DNA from: a virus
Reading direction: 5' to 3' (one strand)
Virus record (IMG/VR): IMGVR_UViG_3300034072_000212
Location: 1 to 44,270 of that record
Length of the DNA: 44,270 nt
Shown here: piece after piece, positions 19,517 to 28,310 of the stretch
How the letters are laid out: every line of letters begins with the position of its first letter
Numbering within the stretch: the first letter of the stretch is position 1
Notes under the pieces: model-generated
Database searches by the model: none
What the model saw: the letters and a program-made list of their open reading frames with translations, nothing else
Told to the model about the DNA's origin: nothing
Made by a program: the position numbers and the translations under genes

Positions 19517-21987
19517 TGTTTACTATCGGACAGATGAACCAAGAGATAATGAAAAGGATACAACAGTATGGCCTTACAATTGATTGCGGAGTCGACGGTT
19601 CCACAGATGCTACCATTGCTATCATTGCTGAAGCACCCGGTGACCGTGAACGAGTACTCAAGATGCCTCTTGTGGGTGGATCAGGAAAAGTTCTCTGGGA
19701 CACTGTCCGAAAGTATGGCATCAATCGACGTAACACTTACATTACAAATGTCGTCAAGAAACAACTGCTTGGAAGTGGTGATACAAAGGAAAGAGTAGAT
19801 GACGGAGACTTTGCAAACTACAGTGCAATCTTGCAGTGGGAACTCTCGCAACTCCCCAATCTCAAGTACATCCTCTGTCTTGGGAACTTCGCGCTACAAG
19901 CGATTACGGGCTACAAAGGGATCAATACCTATCGAGGAAGTGTCTTTCCTGTACAACTCCGTCAAGCCTACAACGACAAGGAAGTCGTAACACGTGATGT
20001 ACAAGTACTAGCTACGTACAATCCTGCTGCTGTACTGCGTAATCCTAGTAATGAACTCATGTTCAAGTTTGACATGGGCAGACTGAACGAGTTGGCAACT
20101 GGTAAGTTTGAGCAGCGTGACGTTGAAGCTATTATCAATCCTACATTTGATGAAGCAATGGCTTACATCGAGAAGATGCGGCTGTCACCTGATCCTGTAG
20201 GACTTGACATTGAGACTTCATCAGGTGAGACGATCTGTATAGGATTGTCTGACAATATTTACAATGCTATGTGCATTAACTTTCGTGATGCCAACAGTAA
20301 CAGGTTCACTGTCAAACAGGAAATGCAGATATGGGTAGTAATACAACGCTTAGTCAAAGACCCCAATGTGCGTTTAGTGATGCAGAACGGTATGTACGAC
20401 GCAAGTTGGCTGTGGTTCAAGGATCGTGTCAAGATCGAGAGTTTCTGGTTCGACACTATGCTTGCACATCACACCTTGTATCCCACACTACCACACAATC
20501 TGGGTTTCCTTGTAAGTCAGTACACTAATCACCCATTCTACAAAGATGAAGGCAAGATTTGGAAAGAGACAGGTGATATTGATGCAGAATGGCGATACAA
20601 CGCTAAAGATGTGTGTCTCATGCTCGAAGCACAGCAGAAGATGCTCAAAGAACTACAAGCACAACAGATGGACGAGTTCTTCTTCTCTCATGTTATGACT
20701 GTACAACCACATCTAGTTGACATGACTGTGCATGGTGTTAAGATCGACACTGATCTAAAAGAGAAGATCGTTGTTGACATGCGTGCTAAGATCAAGGTGA
20801 TGAAGGAACAGTATTATGATATGGTTGCAGCCAGTACTGGTGATCCTGATTATCGTCCTAACCCTAACAGCCCGAAGCAAATGGCTGAACTGTTCTTCAA
20901 ACGACTTAAGTTGGTTGGACGTGGGCAAGCGACGGATAAAGAGAACCGTCGTAGAATGCGTGATCATCCTCGTACTCCTGATGATTGTGTGCAACTCCTT
21001 AATCATATTGATGAACTAGCAGAAGAACAGAAGTTCGTATCAACATATGCAGAAATGAGTATAGACGATGATGGACGAGTTCGTTGTGAGTATAAACAAA
21101 TGGGTGTTGTCAAGGCACCCGGTCGCTTATCTAGTGCGTCAACAGGATGGGGGACAGGCAGTAACTTACAAAATCAACCAGCACGCTCTCATGAAATGTT
21201 TGTTGCTGACGAAGGTTATGAGTTCTCCTATTTCGATCTGTCGCAAGCTGAGGCTAGAGTGGTGGGTTGGCTTGCTCCAATACCAACTTGGATCACTGAC
21301 TTCGAACGGGCAAGATTGGAAGGTGGATTTGATTGTCATAGATCACTTGCAGCGCAGATGTTTAACATGGCATATGACGATACGCCAACGGAAGATATTG
21401 GGCCTGACGGTAAGCACACCAAGCGTTACATTGCAAAGCGTTGCCGTCACGGACTCAACTACAGAATGATGCCAGATCGACTTGCTACTACACTACACGT
21501 ACCATATGCAGAAGCAGAGTACTTGTGGCATCTATATCACAAGATCAATCCAGAGTTGCAAGAGTGGTGGGCTAAGACTGTAGAAGAAGTCAAACACAAA
21601 CGTAGTCTGTTCACACCATACGGCAGACGATGGATACTATTGGAGCAGTTTAGTGATGAAGCAACAGAAAGTATCATTGCGTTCAGACCGCAGAGTACGA
21701 TTGGAGACAAGGTTACTAGAATTATTCGTCTATGTCACAGTGATCCTGATTGGCCTCGCGGCTTGGCACGTATTGCCCTCAATATACACGACGCACTCAT
21801 TGCCCTTAATCATATTAGTGTTGGGCCTGTGGTTAGGGCTATAATGAAGAAACACGCAGAAGAACCTATTATTATCAAAGGCTATGATGGAGTTGAACGT
21901 GAACTGATTATACCAGCAGACTTGAAAGTTAGTGTACCTGATGAGCATGGTGTTCACAGGTGGAGTAATATGCAGAAGGTGAAGTGA
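19516..21987 (+). CDS. Family A DNA polymerase with N-terminal UDG-like domain
   Basis: I start at the ATG at 19516 (MFTIGQMNQEIMKRIQQYGL); 823 residues. Residues 1-195 resemble a uracil-DNA glycosylase of the family 4/5 type: IIAEAPGDRE (37-45), PLVGGSGKVLWDTV (51-64), YITNVVKK (75-82), LCLGNFALQ (120-128), ATYNPAAVLRNPS (166-178), where Asn169 replaces the usual His; only Cys24 is left of possible Fe-S cysteines in the N-terminal part. The 3'-5' exonuclease follows: Asp231/Glu233, Asn291-x3-Tyr-Asp296, Tyr361-x3-Asp365. Pol motif A is DLSQAE (574-579), motif B R637-x3-K641-x7-Y649 and motif C HDA (758-760), where E is replaced by Ala. It is the replicative polymerase. Confidence 0.88.
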   Translation: MFTIGQMNQEIMKRIQQYGLTIDCGVDGSTDATIAIIAEAPGDRERVLKMPLVGGSGKVLWDTVRKYGINRRNTYITNVVKKQLLGSGDTKERVDDGDFANYSAILQWELSQLPNLKYILCLGNFALQAITGYKGINTYRGSVFPVQLRQAYNDKEVVTRDVQVLATYNPAAVLRNPSNELMFKFDMGRLNELATGKFEQRDVEAIINPTFDEAMAYIEKMRLSPDPVGLDIETSSGETICIGLSDNIYNAMCINFRDANSNRFTVKQEMQIWVVIQRLVKDPNVRLVMQNGMYDASWLWFKDRVKIESFWFDTMLAHHTLYPTLPHNLGFLVSQYTNHPFYKDEGKIWKETGDIDAEWRYNAKDVCLMLEAQQKMLKELQAQQMDEFFFSHVMTVQPHLVDMTVHGVKIDTDLKEKIVVDMRAKIKVMKEQYYDMVAASTGDPDYRPNPNSPKQMAELFFKRLKLVGRGQATDKENRRRMRDHPRTPDDCVQLLNHIDELAEEQKFVSTYAEMSIDDDGRVRCEYKQMGVVKAPGRLSSASTGWGTGSNLQNQPARSHEMFVADEGYEFSYFDLSQAEARVVGWLAPIPTWITDFERARLEGGFDCHRSLAAQMFNMAYDDTPTEDIGPDGKHTKRYIAKRCRHGLNYRMMPDRLATTLHVPYAEAEYLWHLYHKINPELQEWWAKTVEEVKHKRSLFTPYGRRWILLEQFSDEATESIIAFRPQSTIGDKVTRIIRLCHSDPDWPRGLARIALNIHDALIALNHISVGPVVRAIMKKHAEEPIIIKGYDGVERELIIPADLKVSVPDEHGVHRWSNMQKVK

Positions 21988-21988
21988 T

Positions 21989-22306
21989 ATGGCAGATGAA
22001 GCTAAACTCGAAACACAGATCAACAGTAGCAGTTTTGGTGACGAACAGACTGACAACGCTCGTTGGATCAAGTTCCCTTGTACAGTAGAGAACAAGACTG
22101 ATGAATACATCGATGTGAAGTACTCACGCAATGACGATCGTACAGGTGAACCTGATCTAAACTACTATGCTATTAGTAGGTTCACAGCAGATCAGGTCAA
22201 GAACTTTGCTAAAGTTACTGACAAGGCTAAGTCTCTTGAGATTGAACACGCTGCACTTACTGATGAACTGTTGAAGTATGAACAGAACAAGCGTGCTGTA
22301 GAATAA
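21989..22306 (+). CDS. Unknown 105-aa protein after the polymerase
   Basis: Begins MADEAKLETQINSSSFGDEQ one base after the polymerase stop; GAAGGTGAAG within the polymerase end is the ribosome site. Residues 20-70 are beta-like (ARWIKFPCTVENKTDEYIDV), followed by a helix with acidic and basic residues. Unidentified; position suggests a replication accessory. Confidence 0.68.
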   Translation: MADEAKLETQINSSSFGDEQTDNARWIKFPCTVENKTDEYIDVKYSRNDDRTGEPDLNYYAISRFTADQVKNFAKVTDKAKSLEIEHAALTDELLKYEQNKRAVE

Positions 22307-22314
22307 ATAACTAA

Positions 22315-22347
22315 GCCCCACTAGCTGCTTGTTGTGGTTAGTGGGGC
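22315..22347 (+). promoter_or_regulatory. Stem-loop before the 22366 gene
   Basis: GCCCCACTA (22315-22323) pairs perfectly with TAGTGGGGC (22339-22347) around 15 bases. The ribosome site AGGAG of the next gene starts about 7 bases later. No T-run. Confidence 0.6.
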
Positions 22348-22365
22348 AAGCACTAGGAGATCACA

Positions 22366-22704
22366 ATGGCTAAAGTCGAACAGATAGACCGGGATGCGGC
22401 GGCCAAGGCGCTGGGCTATGGCACATGGGAAGACGCCACCGACTACCGCAATAGCGGCGCAGAGGATCGACGCGCCAAGCACATGGCCGAAGCCTTCGCC
22501 GCCCACCGCGCCACCGAACGCGCCCGCATCTTCGCAGCGATGAGGGAGCCGGATGCACTTGAGCGACTGGTTGACGATGTAATCGATGCCGCAAACATCG
22601 TCTGCTATGGCGGCTATTACGAGATCGACAGGGAAGCTGCCACGAACGCACTGGACATCGCCCTATCCGCCGCAGCCGATGCAATGGAGTCTAAACAGGA
22701 ATAA
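22366..22704 (+). CDS. Unknown G+C-rich insert, 112 aa
   Basis: Begins MAKVEQIDRDAAAKALGYGT after TAGGAGATCACA. The product is helical and rich in Ala, Arg, Asp and Glu. Its G+C content and C/G-ending codons differ sharply from the genes on both sides, with long runs such as GCGGCGGCC. It is preceded by a stem-loop and sits between the polymerase-linked and the helicase-like genes. This is the clearest composition outlier in the genome and may be a recently acquired moron. Function unknown; small acquired phage genes of this kind sometimes block host defences, which is speculation. Confidence 0.75.
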   Translation: MAKVEQIDRDAAAKALGYGTWEDATDYRNSGAEDRRAKHMAEAFAAHRATERARIFAAMREPDALERLVDDVIDAANIVCYGGYYEIDREAATNALDIALSAAADAMESKQE

Positions 22705-22709
22705 CTCTT

Positions 22710-23957
22710 ATGCCAAAGCGAGTTAACTATGCCAAAATTGTTGGACCCGATACCTTCCTCGGACAGTATCTTCTATACAACGACAGTTCAGAGACGCCTC
22801 TTGTCTATGACTTCTTTACAGGACTGTTTATCCTTAGTAACGTTGTTGGTCGTACTACTGTTGTTGAGCGTGGCTCCGCTTCGGTATTTCTTAACATGTA
22901 TTGTATCCTTGTTGCGGAGAGTGGTATCACAAGGAAGTCAACATCAGTAAGACGTGCTACCAAGATACTACACAAGATGGGTGTGTTCACTATTGAAAAC
23001 AAGACTACACCTGAAAAGCTTGAGTACATGCTTGTAGCAGAGTCAAGAGAGAAAGGACATTGCAGTGCGGCTATTTGCATCGATGAACTCGTTAAGTTCT
23101 TGGGTAAAGAAAAGTATATGGATACTATGCCTGGTCTGCTCACTGATTTGTATGATTGTCCTGACATTCGTTCTGGTGGTGGATCATTTGTACGTGGTGA
23201 TATGCGCTTGGATAATGTATATCTCAACTTTCTTAGTGCTAGTACTCCTTCTTGGCTCATCAGAGCGGTCAATCCTGATGTAATTGAAGGTGGTTTTACA
23301 TCACGTGTTCTGTTTGTAGTCAGTGAGAAGCGTAAAAAGTGTAACCCATGGCCGGAGAAGCCTGATGAAGAACTACATACCAGCATCATCAATCATCTTG
23401 AACGCATTAAACGGGAAGCGTCCGACATTCCCAAGGTGGCAATTAGCAAAGGTGGAAGAAGTAAGTTTGAAGCTTGGTATAGACGTAGAGAAGTCAAACG
23501 AGACCCCTTCCGTAAGTCTTTCCAGTCGCGGGAAGATGGTCACATCCTCAGAGTTGCTGCGTTGCTCTGCATCAACGATCAAACCTGGGAAATACAAGCT
23601 ACACATATATCCGCTGCGATCCGCATCATCGAAGAAGTAAGAGAAGATGGAGCACTGATCTTTGAAGGCACAGGTACTCACGGTCGTACAATCAGTGGGA
23701 TTGACAACTTGCGTGACATGCTACTAGCTGCTGGAATGAATGGTGTTACACAGGCACAACTTACTAAGCGTGTGCAAGCATGGATCAATGCATCTACAGT
23801 ACGTGCTGCTCTAGATGTGATGCATGAAATGGATATGGTACAGAAGTTTACTGGAATACAACTAGGTAGGGGTAGACCTAGTACACTGTACAGAGCCACC
23901 CGCTACCTAATTGATAGTAAGAGTCTAGAGAAAGTTATGGAAAGGTTAGAACCATGA
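22710..23957 (+). CDS. DUF3987-like P-loop protein, possible helicase/primase-helicase
   Basis: 415 residues. ILVAESGITRKSTSVRRA at about 66-83 is a Walker-A-like loop in which the usual GxGKS reads GITRKST, and AAICIDEL (120-127) is the Walker B. The C-terminal 90 residues (MNGVTQAQLTKRVQAWI and later GRGRPSTLYRATRYL) look like a winged helix. This order matches DUF3987-type proteins that replace replicative helicases in some phages. The altered P-loop leaves open whether it hydrolyses ATP. The ribosome site is AGGAA. Confidence 0.68.
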   Translation: MPKRVNYAKIVGPDTFLGQYLLYNDSSETPLVYDFFTGLFILSNVVGRTTVVERGSASVFLNMYCILVAESGITRKSTSVRRATKILHKMGVFTIENKTTPEKLEYMLVAESREKGHCSAAICIDELVKFLGKEKYMDTMPGLLTDLYDCPDIRSGGGSFVRGDMRLDNVYLNFLSASTPSWLIRAVNPDVIEGGFTSRVLFVVSEKRKKCNPWPEKPDEELHTSIINHLERIKREASDIPKVAISKGGRSKFEAWYRRREVKRDPFRKSFQSREDGHILRVAALLCINDQTWEIQATHISAAIRIIEEVREDGALIFEGTGTHGRTISGIDNLRDMLLAAGMNGVTQAQLTKRVQAWINASTVRAALDVMHEMDMVQKFTGIQLGRGRPSTLYRATRYLIDSKSLEKVMERLEP

Positions 23958-24163
23958 ACAAAGAACTTGAATGGATGGAGAGGTATCTTGAGAACACAAT
24001 TGATAGACTTAAAATAGAAAGCTACGCAATAGATAAACAGATAGAATTGTTGCGCAAGTTCCAAGATGACCTAGAACGCTGCAAACAAAACCAAGAGATT
24101 ATTAGAAAGCAAAAGAGACGTTCTAAGAGTGCACCAGCTAGCAGCTATCAAGGAAATAGTTAA
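23954..24163 (+). CDS. Coiled-coil protein at the end of the plus arm (69 aa)
   Basis: Begins MNKELEWMERYLENTIDRLK, overlapping the preceding stop (ATGA). Almost all helix with a basic tail (RKQKRRSKSAPASS). Its stop TAA (24161-24163) shares two bases with the stop of the large minus-strand gene. Unidentified; might be a DNA-associated accessory of the helicase-like protein. Confidence 0.68.
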   Translation: MNKELEWMERYLENTIDRLKIESYAIDKQIELLRKFQDDLERCKQNQEIIRKQKRRSKSAPASSYQGNS

Positions 24164-27100
24164 GGCTGCATAGGCTTGTTATACTTCTCCATATCGAAGT
24201 CCTGATACGTGAAACTAGGATCACCAATAGTTTCACGTATCTGATCTTCTATGATCCTAACAAGTGTTAGCTTCTGCATGTTGATATAAGCCCTCTCCTC
24301 ATTGAGTTGATTGAGCAGCTTATTCCTGTCCTCGATGTTAGTGATCTTGTGACCTGCACGCACTTCTTCAACTTGCTTGTTGATAGGTGTTAGCATGGCA
24401 TCAAGTTTACGCAACTCTTTCTGCAAGGTCTGTGTGATAGCACCGATCGAAGCAAGATACGTACCTTCGTATTCAGGCTTCATGATATCTACAGGATCGA
24501 GACGAGCCAATCTAGGATCAGCATTAGTTTGATACTTACGTAGTATCTCCTGATCAAATATCACATCAGCCTTATCAACACCTTCCATCTTCTTCTTCAA
24601 GATGTTGTAGTCGGTATCACCAAGACTTTTAGTAGTAGTGTATCCACCAAGCAGTGTACTAGCAACAGGATTACTGCCACGAGCAAGTTGATCCTCATAA
24701 CGCTGCATTGCAATTCTGAATGCACCCAGGGGTGTGGTAGCATCAGACTCTACAGCACGATAGGTATCATCTGCAATCTTGACGATACCCATAACACCTG
24801 ATCCCAACACAGAATTAATCATAGACTCTGCTTCTGCTGTAACCAAGCTGCCAGTAGTTCTGCCTTCACCAGCAGTAGGATCGGCTTGCTGTGGACGCTG
24901 CATCATACCTTGACCAGCAATGCGTGACATTTGCGGATCGATGCCGTTGAGTGACAAGATCACATTAGCAAGAGGAATGCCACTAGGATCAAGAGGATCA
25001 TTAGCCATCAGACCAGCAGTTGCAGCTGTACTAGCAGCCTCTTGCATCCTCTCTTGCTGCATCACATCTGGACCTTCCTCAAAGTACTTCATCCATACAT
25101 TGAAGAAATCTTCATTGATGTTGCCCTGTTCATCCATTGCAATAGCATCAAGTGTTGCAAACAGTGGACCAGTGATAACACGCAATGCAGGTTCGATCGG
25201 TAACTCCATACCACCAAACGTAGTTATGGCAGAAGTGTTCTGTGTATCAGTCTTTTCACTGACCATTCTACGCACTTCTGGATCAACAGCCATAGCACCA
25301 TAGCGCAGTGCAGCAAGAGTACCAACCAGTGCCATGGTGTTCATGGTGAACCCAACAGGATTGTTCTTGATGCTCCTGCCAATGTGAGCAAGAGACTGTA
25401 CACCAATGTTAGCATACATTACACTGTCAGCAAGCATGTTCCATCCCTGACTACTGCCATGTTGTGCAGCATCTACAGAGATACGACGGACATTGCTAGC
25501 CAACTCGTTCAACTGCTTTTCTTTAGCAGACAGAGTTGGTGCATTCTTGATCTTGTTTATGTTGGTAGCTGCGTACTGATACCTGAAACCTTCCTGCATG
25601 TTACGTACAGCTGCCATGTACATACGAGAGATTAGTGCAGACTTGCTCTTGTGGAATGCATACTTACTAGTAGCAAGTGCAGCCTCATACAGAGTAGGAT
25701 TACCCTGCATTGCTTCACGATAGATACGACTGTTCATCTGACTATAAAAGTTAGGAGCAATGTCCTGCATAGCTACAGGCAGAGACTTCACAGCGTCAGT
25801 GTCACCACCATATGCACCTTTAGAAGTGGCACCCATCTGGTCAAGAATTGACTTAAGACTGTTGTTGTAAGCATTCTGCAAAGTATCACGCAGAGCAGTA
25901 GTACGCTGTGGGCCAATCCAGTCACGTACAAACCCACTGTTACGTATTAGCTGTTCTGTTAGAGTGTTTGCAGCAGCTTGTGTCATTTCCCAACGCAAGT
26001 TACGCAATGCACCAATAGGCGCAGTAATCAACTGTGTAGGATCGAACCTACCGAGGTTGACAGGACTGCCTGCCTTGTTGAGCACTTCATTAATCAGACC
26101 AATATCATAACCCTGTGGTTTAGTCAGTACACCAACTAGAGTATCATACACAGGTGATGTGGTCATACCAAAGAATGAGATTACGTTACCAGCACCAGTA
26201 GTAAAGTACTGTGCAATGTTACGCATAGTACCAAGTACAGGCATAGTAGCACGCGGTGCAAACAACATAGAGTTGTATAGAGCAGGATCACCGATCTGGT
26301 AGAACCGTTCTACACCCTTGTCATAGACAGTGATAACACGTTCTGCTTTAGCTGCCTTCTGTGGGTCAGTAATCTCTTTGATAAGAGAGCGAGTCTTACC
26401 GTCTGATCCTGGGATACGGATGTTACCAGCACCGTTGTTCATCACGTCTTTAATCATATCACGACGTAATGCATTCTGTTCTGCATACTTGATTACAGAA
26501 CCGATACGATCAGACAGACCATCGATAGGATTGTCTACAGCACCAACTTGTACACCCTCGAACTGTTCAGTAGCACGAGAGAACATTTCTTTGACACCCT
26601 GACTACCATCATTACCCATGCCTCTTGGTGTTTCAGGTTCACCTACGTTACGCACACTACGACCAAAGTGGACATAGTTAGGTGACTGGTTACGCATTTT
26701 GGCATAGTCAGCAGGAGAGATTAGTCCTTGATCTAGTGCATACTTGATAACACCTTGATATTGTTCACGGATCAAGTCAGTGTACTTGCCGAGTTTAGGA
26801 TCAGTCTCTACAATGTTGACAAGTTGTAACATATCAGCAGGAGTCTTGTCATTGAATGCAGACTGTGTACCAGTGCGTGCTACGTCGTCTAGAGCAGACT
26901 TGTAGAGTAGCGCATCCGTCACCATCTGGAACTCGGTAGGGTCCAAGTCCTTAGCCATGGCTTCTAGAACAGGTGCAAGAGGCTCTGTCTTGATGGCACT
27001 GTTAGGAAACTCACCAGTAGCAAGAGTGTGTTGTACTTTAGCAGCAGTAGCTTGTCCTACAATACGATCAAGACGATATTCATACTGTTTAGCATCTTCT

Positions 27101-28308
27101 GGTGACAGTACTTCACGTGCAAGGTTACGAATAGGCTGATCTGCCTGTACAACTTTACCAATACCCTGTTGTACAAGATTATCACGTGGTCTAAACGTGC
27201 GTGTACCAGTAGCACCATCCATGATAGTACCCTGACGCAGACGCTTCAATACTTTAGCACCAGCCATGCCAGCAAGTGAGACACCTGCAATAGCAGCAGC
27301 ACCTAGAACAACCTTCTCACCAGTTGTCATAGGTGTATCATTGACTGTAGGAAGTCCAGATGCATTGCCTAGTTGAATAGGCTGTGTTCTGTCACCTTCT
27401 ACATAAGTGCCACCAAGTGATTTAGCCAATTCCTGTAGCTGTTCAGTAGGCATACCAGAGGCAATAGCCTGTTGCATAGTAGCAATAGACTGTTGATCCC
27501 TCTGTGAAGTCATCTGTGCAAGCAGACCTTCATCTACTTTGATGCGTTGTTCATCTGCATACTTAATGATCTGGTCATAAGGTGCACCCTTAGCAAGCAT
27601 ATCCTCTAGATTAGCTTGTGCAACAGCTTCATCAAGTAATTCAGGCTTCTTGTTTAGATCAGCAAGACCAAAGTAGTCATCATCTTGTGTGTTGACAGCT
27701 TCATTGATGCCTACACCAATAGCACCACTCACAGGCAATGCAGTAGACATGGGTGTATTACGTAGTGGCAACACAAGTTCACCAGCTACGTTAACAGCAC
27801 CTTGTCCAACCTTACCAAGTTGTGATGTAGCACCAGTCAATCCCATCTTAGGACCGGGTACTGCAAGACCACCTGCAATGTTGAGTACAACTTGTGCTGC
27901 ATTCTCTGGATCAGTGATGCCTAGATATGAGTTAGTACGATCGATAGCATTCATAGTGCCAGCAACCGAGTCACCTAGATACGTACTAGGATCGGGAACT
28001 TCACCATCTACAAGAGTCTTGACAATACCAGCTACAGCACCTGGAGCCTTAACAATAGCAGGTACATAGTTCTCGTCACCAGATAAATAACGTCCTGCTG
28101 CATTGATAGGATTGTACTGATCTAATGTCTGGTTGACATTATACAAGAACTCCTGCACACCACCAGCTTGTTCAGCCTGTCTCTTACGCAGTGCTGCCTT
28201 GACTTTATCTTCTTCTGTCGATGCATTAGCAATAGTAGTCTGTGCCAAGCCAGCAGGGACTTGACCTAGATACTGCCAAAACTCTTGGAGTGCATTACGT
28301 TCAGGCAT
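24160..28308 (-). CDS. Large internal virion / ejection protein with LPD38-like region (1382 aa)
   Basis: The largest gene. Segments such as VITVYDKGVERFYQIGDPAL and the following long helical region (about residues 620-950) match the LPD38 polyvalent-protein region found in large phage virion proteins. A helical, glycine-rich membrane-type segment is present at about 330-350 (VVLGAAAIAGVSLAGMAGA). Helix-rich giant proteins at the end of podoviral late operons form the internal core and are ejected with DNA to cross the envelope. It follows three smaller ejection-type genes. I do not see a clear lytic transglycosylase motif. Start ATG at 28308. Confidence 0.8.
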   Translation of the reverse strand: MPERNALQEFWQYLGQVPAGLAQTTIANASTEEDKVKAALRKRQAEQAGGVQEFLYNVNQTLDQYNPINAAGRYLSGDENYVPAIVKAPGAVAGIVKTLVDGEVPDPSTYLGDSVAGTMNAIDRTNSYLGITDPENAAQVVLNIAGGLAVPGPKMGLTGATSQLGKVGQGAVNVAGELVLPLRNTPMSTALPVSGAIGVGINEAVNTQDDDYFGLADLNKKPELLDEAVAQANLEDMLAKGAPYDQIIKYADEQRIKVDEGLLAQMTSQRDQQSIATMQQAIASGMPTEQLQELAKSLGGTYVEGDRTQPIQLGNASGLPTVNDTPMTTGEKVVLGAAAIAGVSLAGMAGAKVLKRLRQGTIMDGATGTRTFRPRDNLVQQGIGKVVQADQPIRNLAREVLSPEDAKQYEYRLDRIVGQATAAKVQHTLATGEFPNSAIKTEPLAPVLEAMAKDLDPTEFQMVTDALLYKSALDDVARTGTQSAFNDKTPADMLQLVNIVETDPKLGKYTDLIREQYQGVIKYALDQGLISPADYAKMRNQSPNYVHFGRSVRNVGEPETPRGMGNDGSQGVKEMFSRATEQFEGVQVGAVDNPIDGLSDRIGSVIKYAEQNALRRDMIKDVMNNGAGNIRIPGSDGKTRSLIKEITDPQKAAKAERVITVYDKGVERFYQIGDPALYNSMLFAPRATMPVLGTMRNIAQYFTTGAGNVISFFGMTTSPVYDTLVGVLTKPQGYDIGLINEVLNKAGSPVNLGRFDPTQLITAPIGALRNLRWEMTQAAANTLTEQLIRNSGFVRDWIGPQRTTALRDTLQNAYNNSLKSILDQMGATSKGAYGGDTDAVKSLPVAMQDIAPNFYSQMNSRIYREAMQGNPTLYEAALATSKYAFHKSKSALISRMYMAAVRNMQEGFRYQYAATNINKIKNAPTLSAKEKQLNELASNVRRISVDAAQHGSSQGWNMLADSVMYANIGVQSLAHIGRSIKNNPVGFTMNTMALVGTLAALRYGAMAVDPEVRRMVSEKTDTQNTSAITTFGGMELPIEPALRVITGPLFATLDAIAMDEQGNINEDFFNVWMKYFEEGPDVMQQERMQEAASTAATAGLMANDPLDPSGIPLANVILSLNGIDPQMSRIAGQGMMQRPQQADPTAGEGRTTGSLVTAEAESMINSVLGSGVMGIVKIADDTYRAVESDATTPLGAFRIAMQRYEDQLARGSNPVASTLLGGYTTTKSLGDTDYNILKKKMEGVDKADVIFDQEILRKYQTNADPRLARLDPVDIMKPEYEGTYLASIGAITQTLQKELRKLDAMLTPINKQVEEVRAGHKITNIEDRNKLLNQLNEERAYINMQKLTLVRIIEDQIRETIGDPSFTYQDFDMEKYNKPMQP

Positions 28309-28310
28309 TG

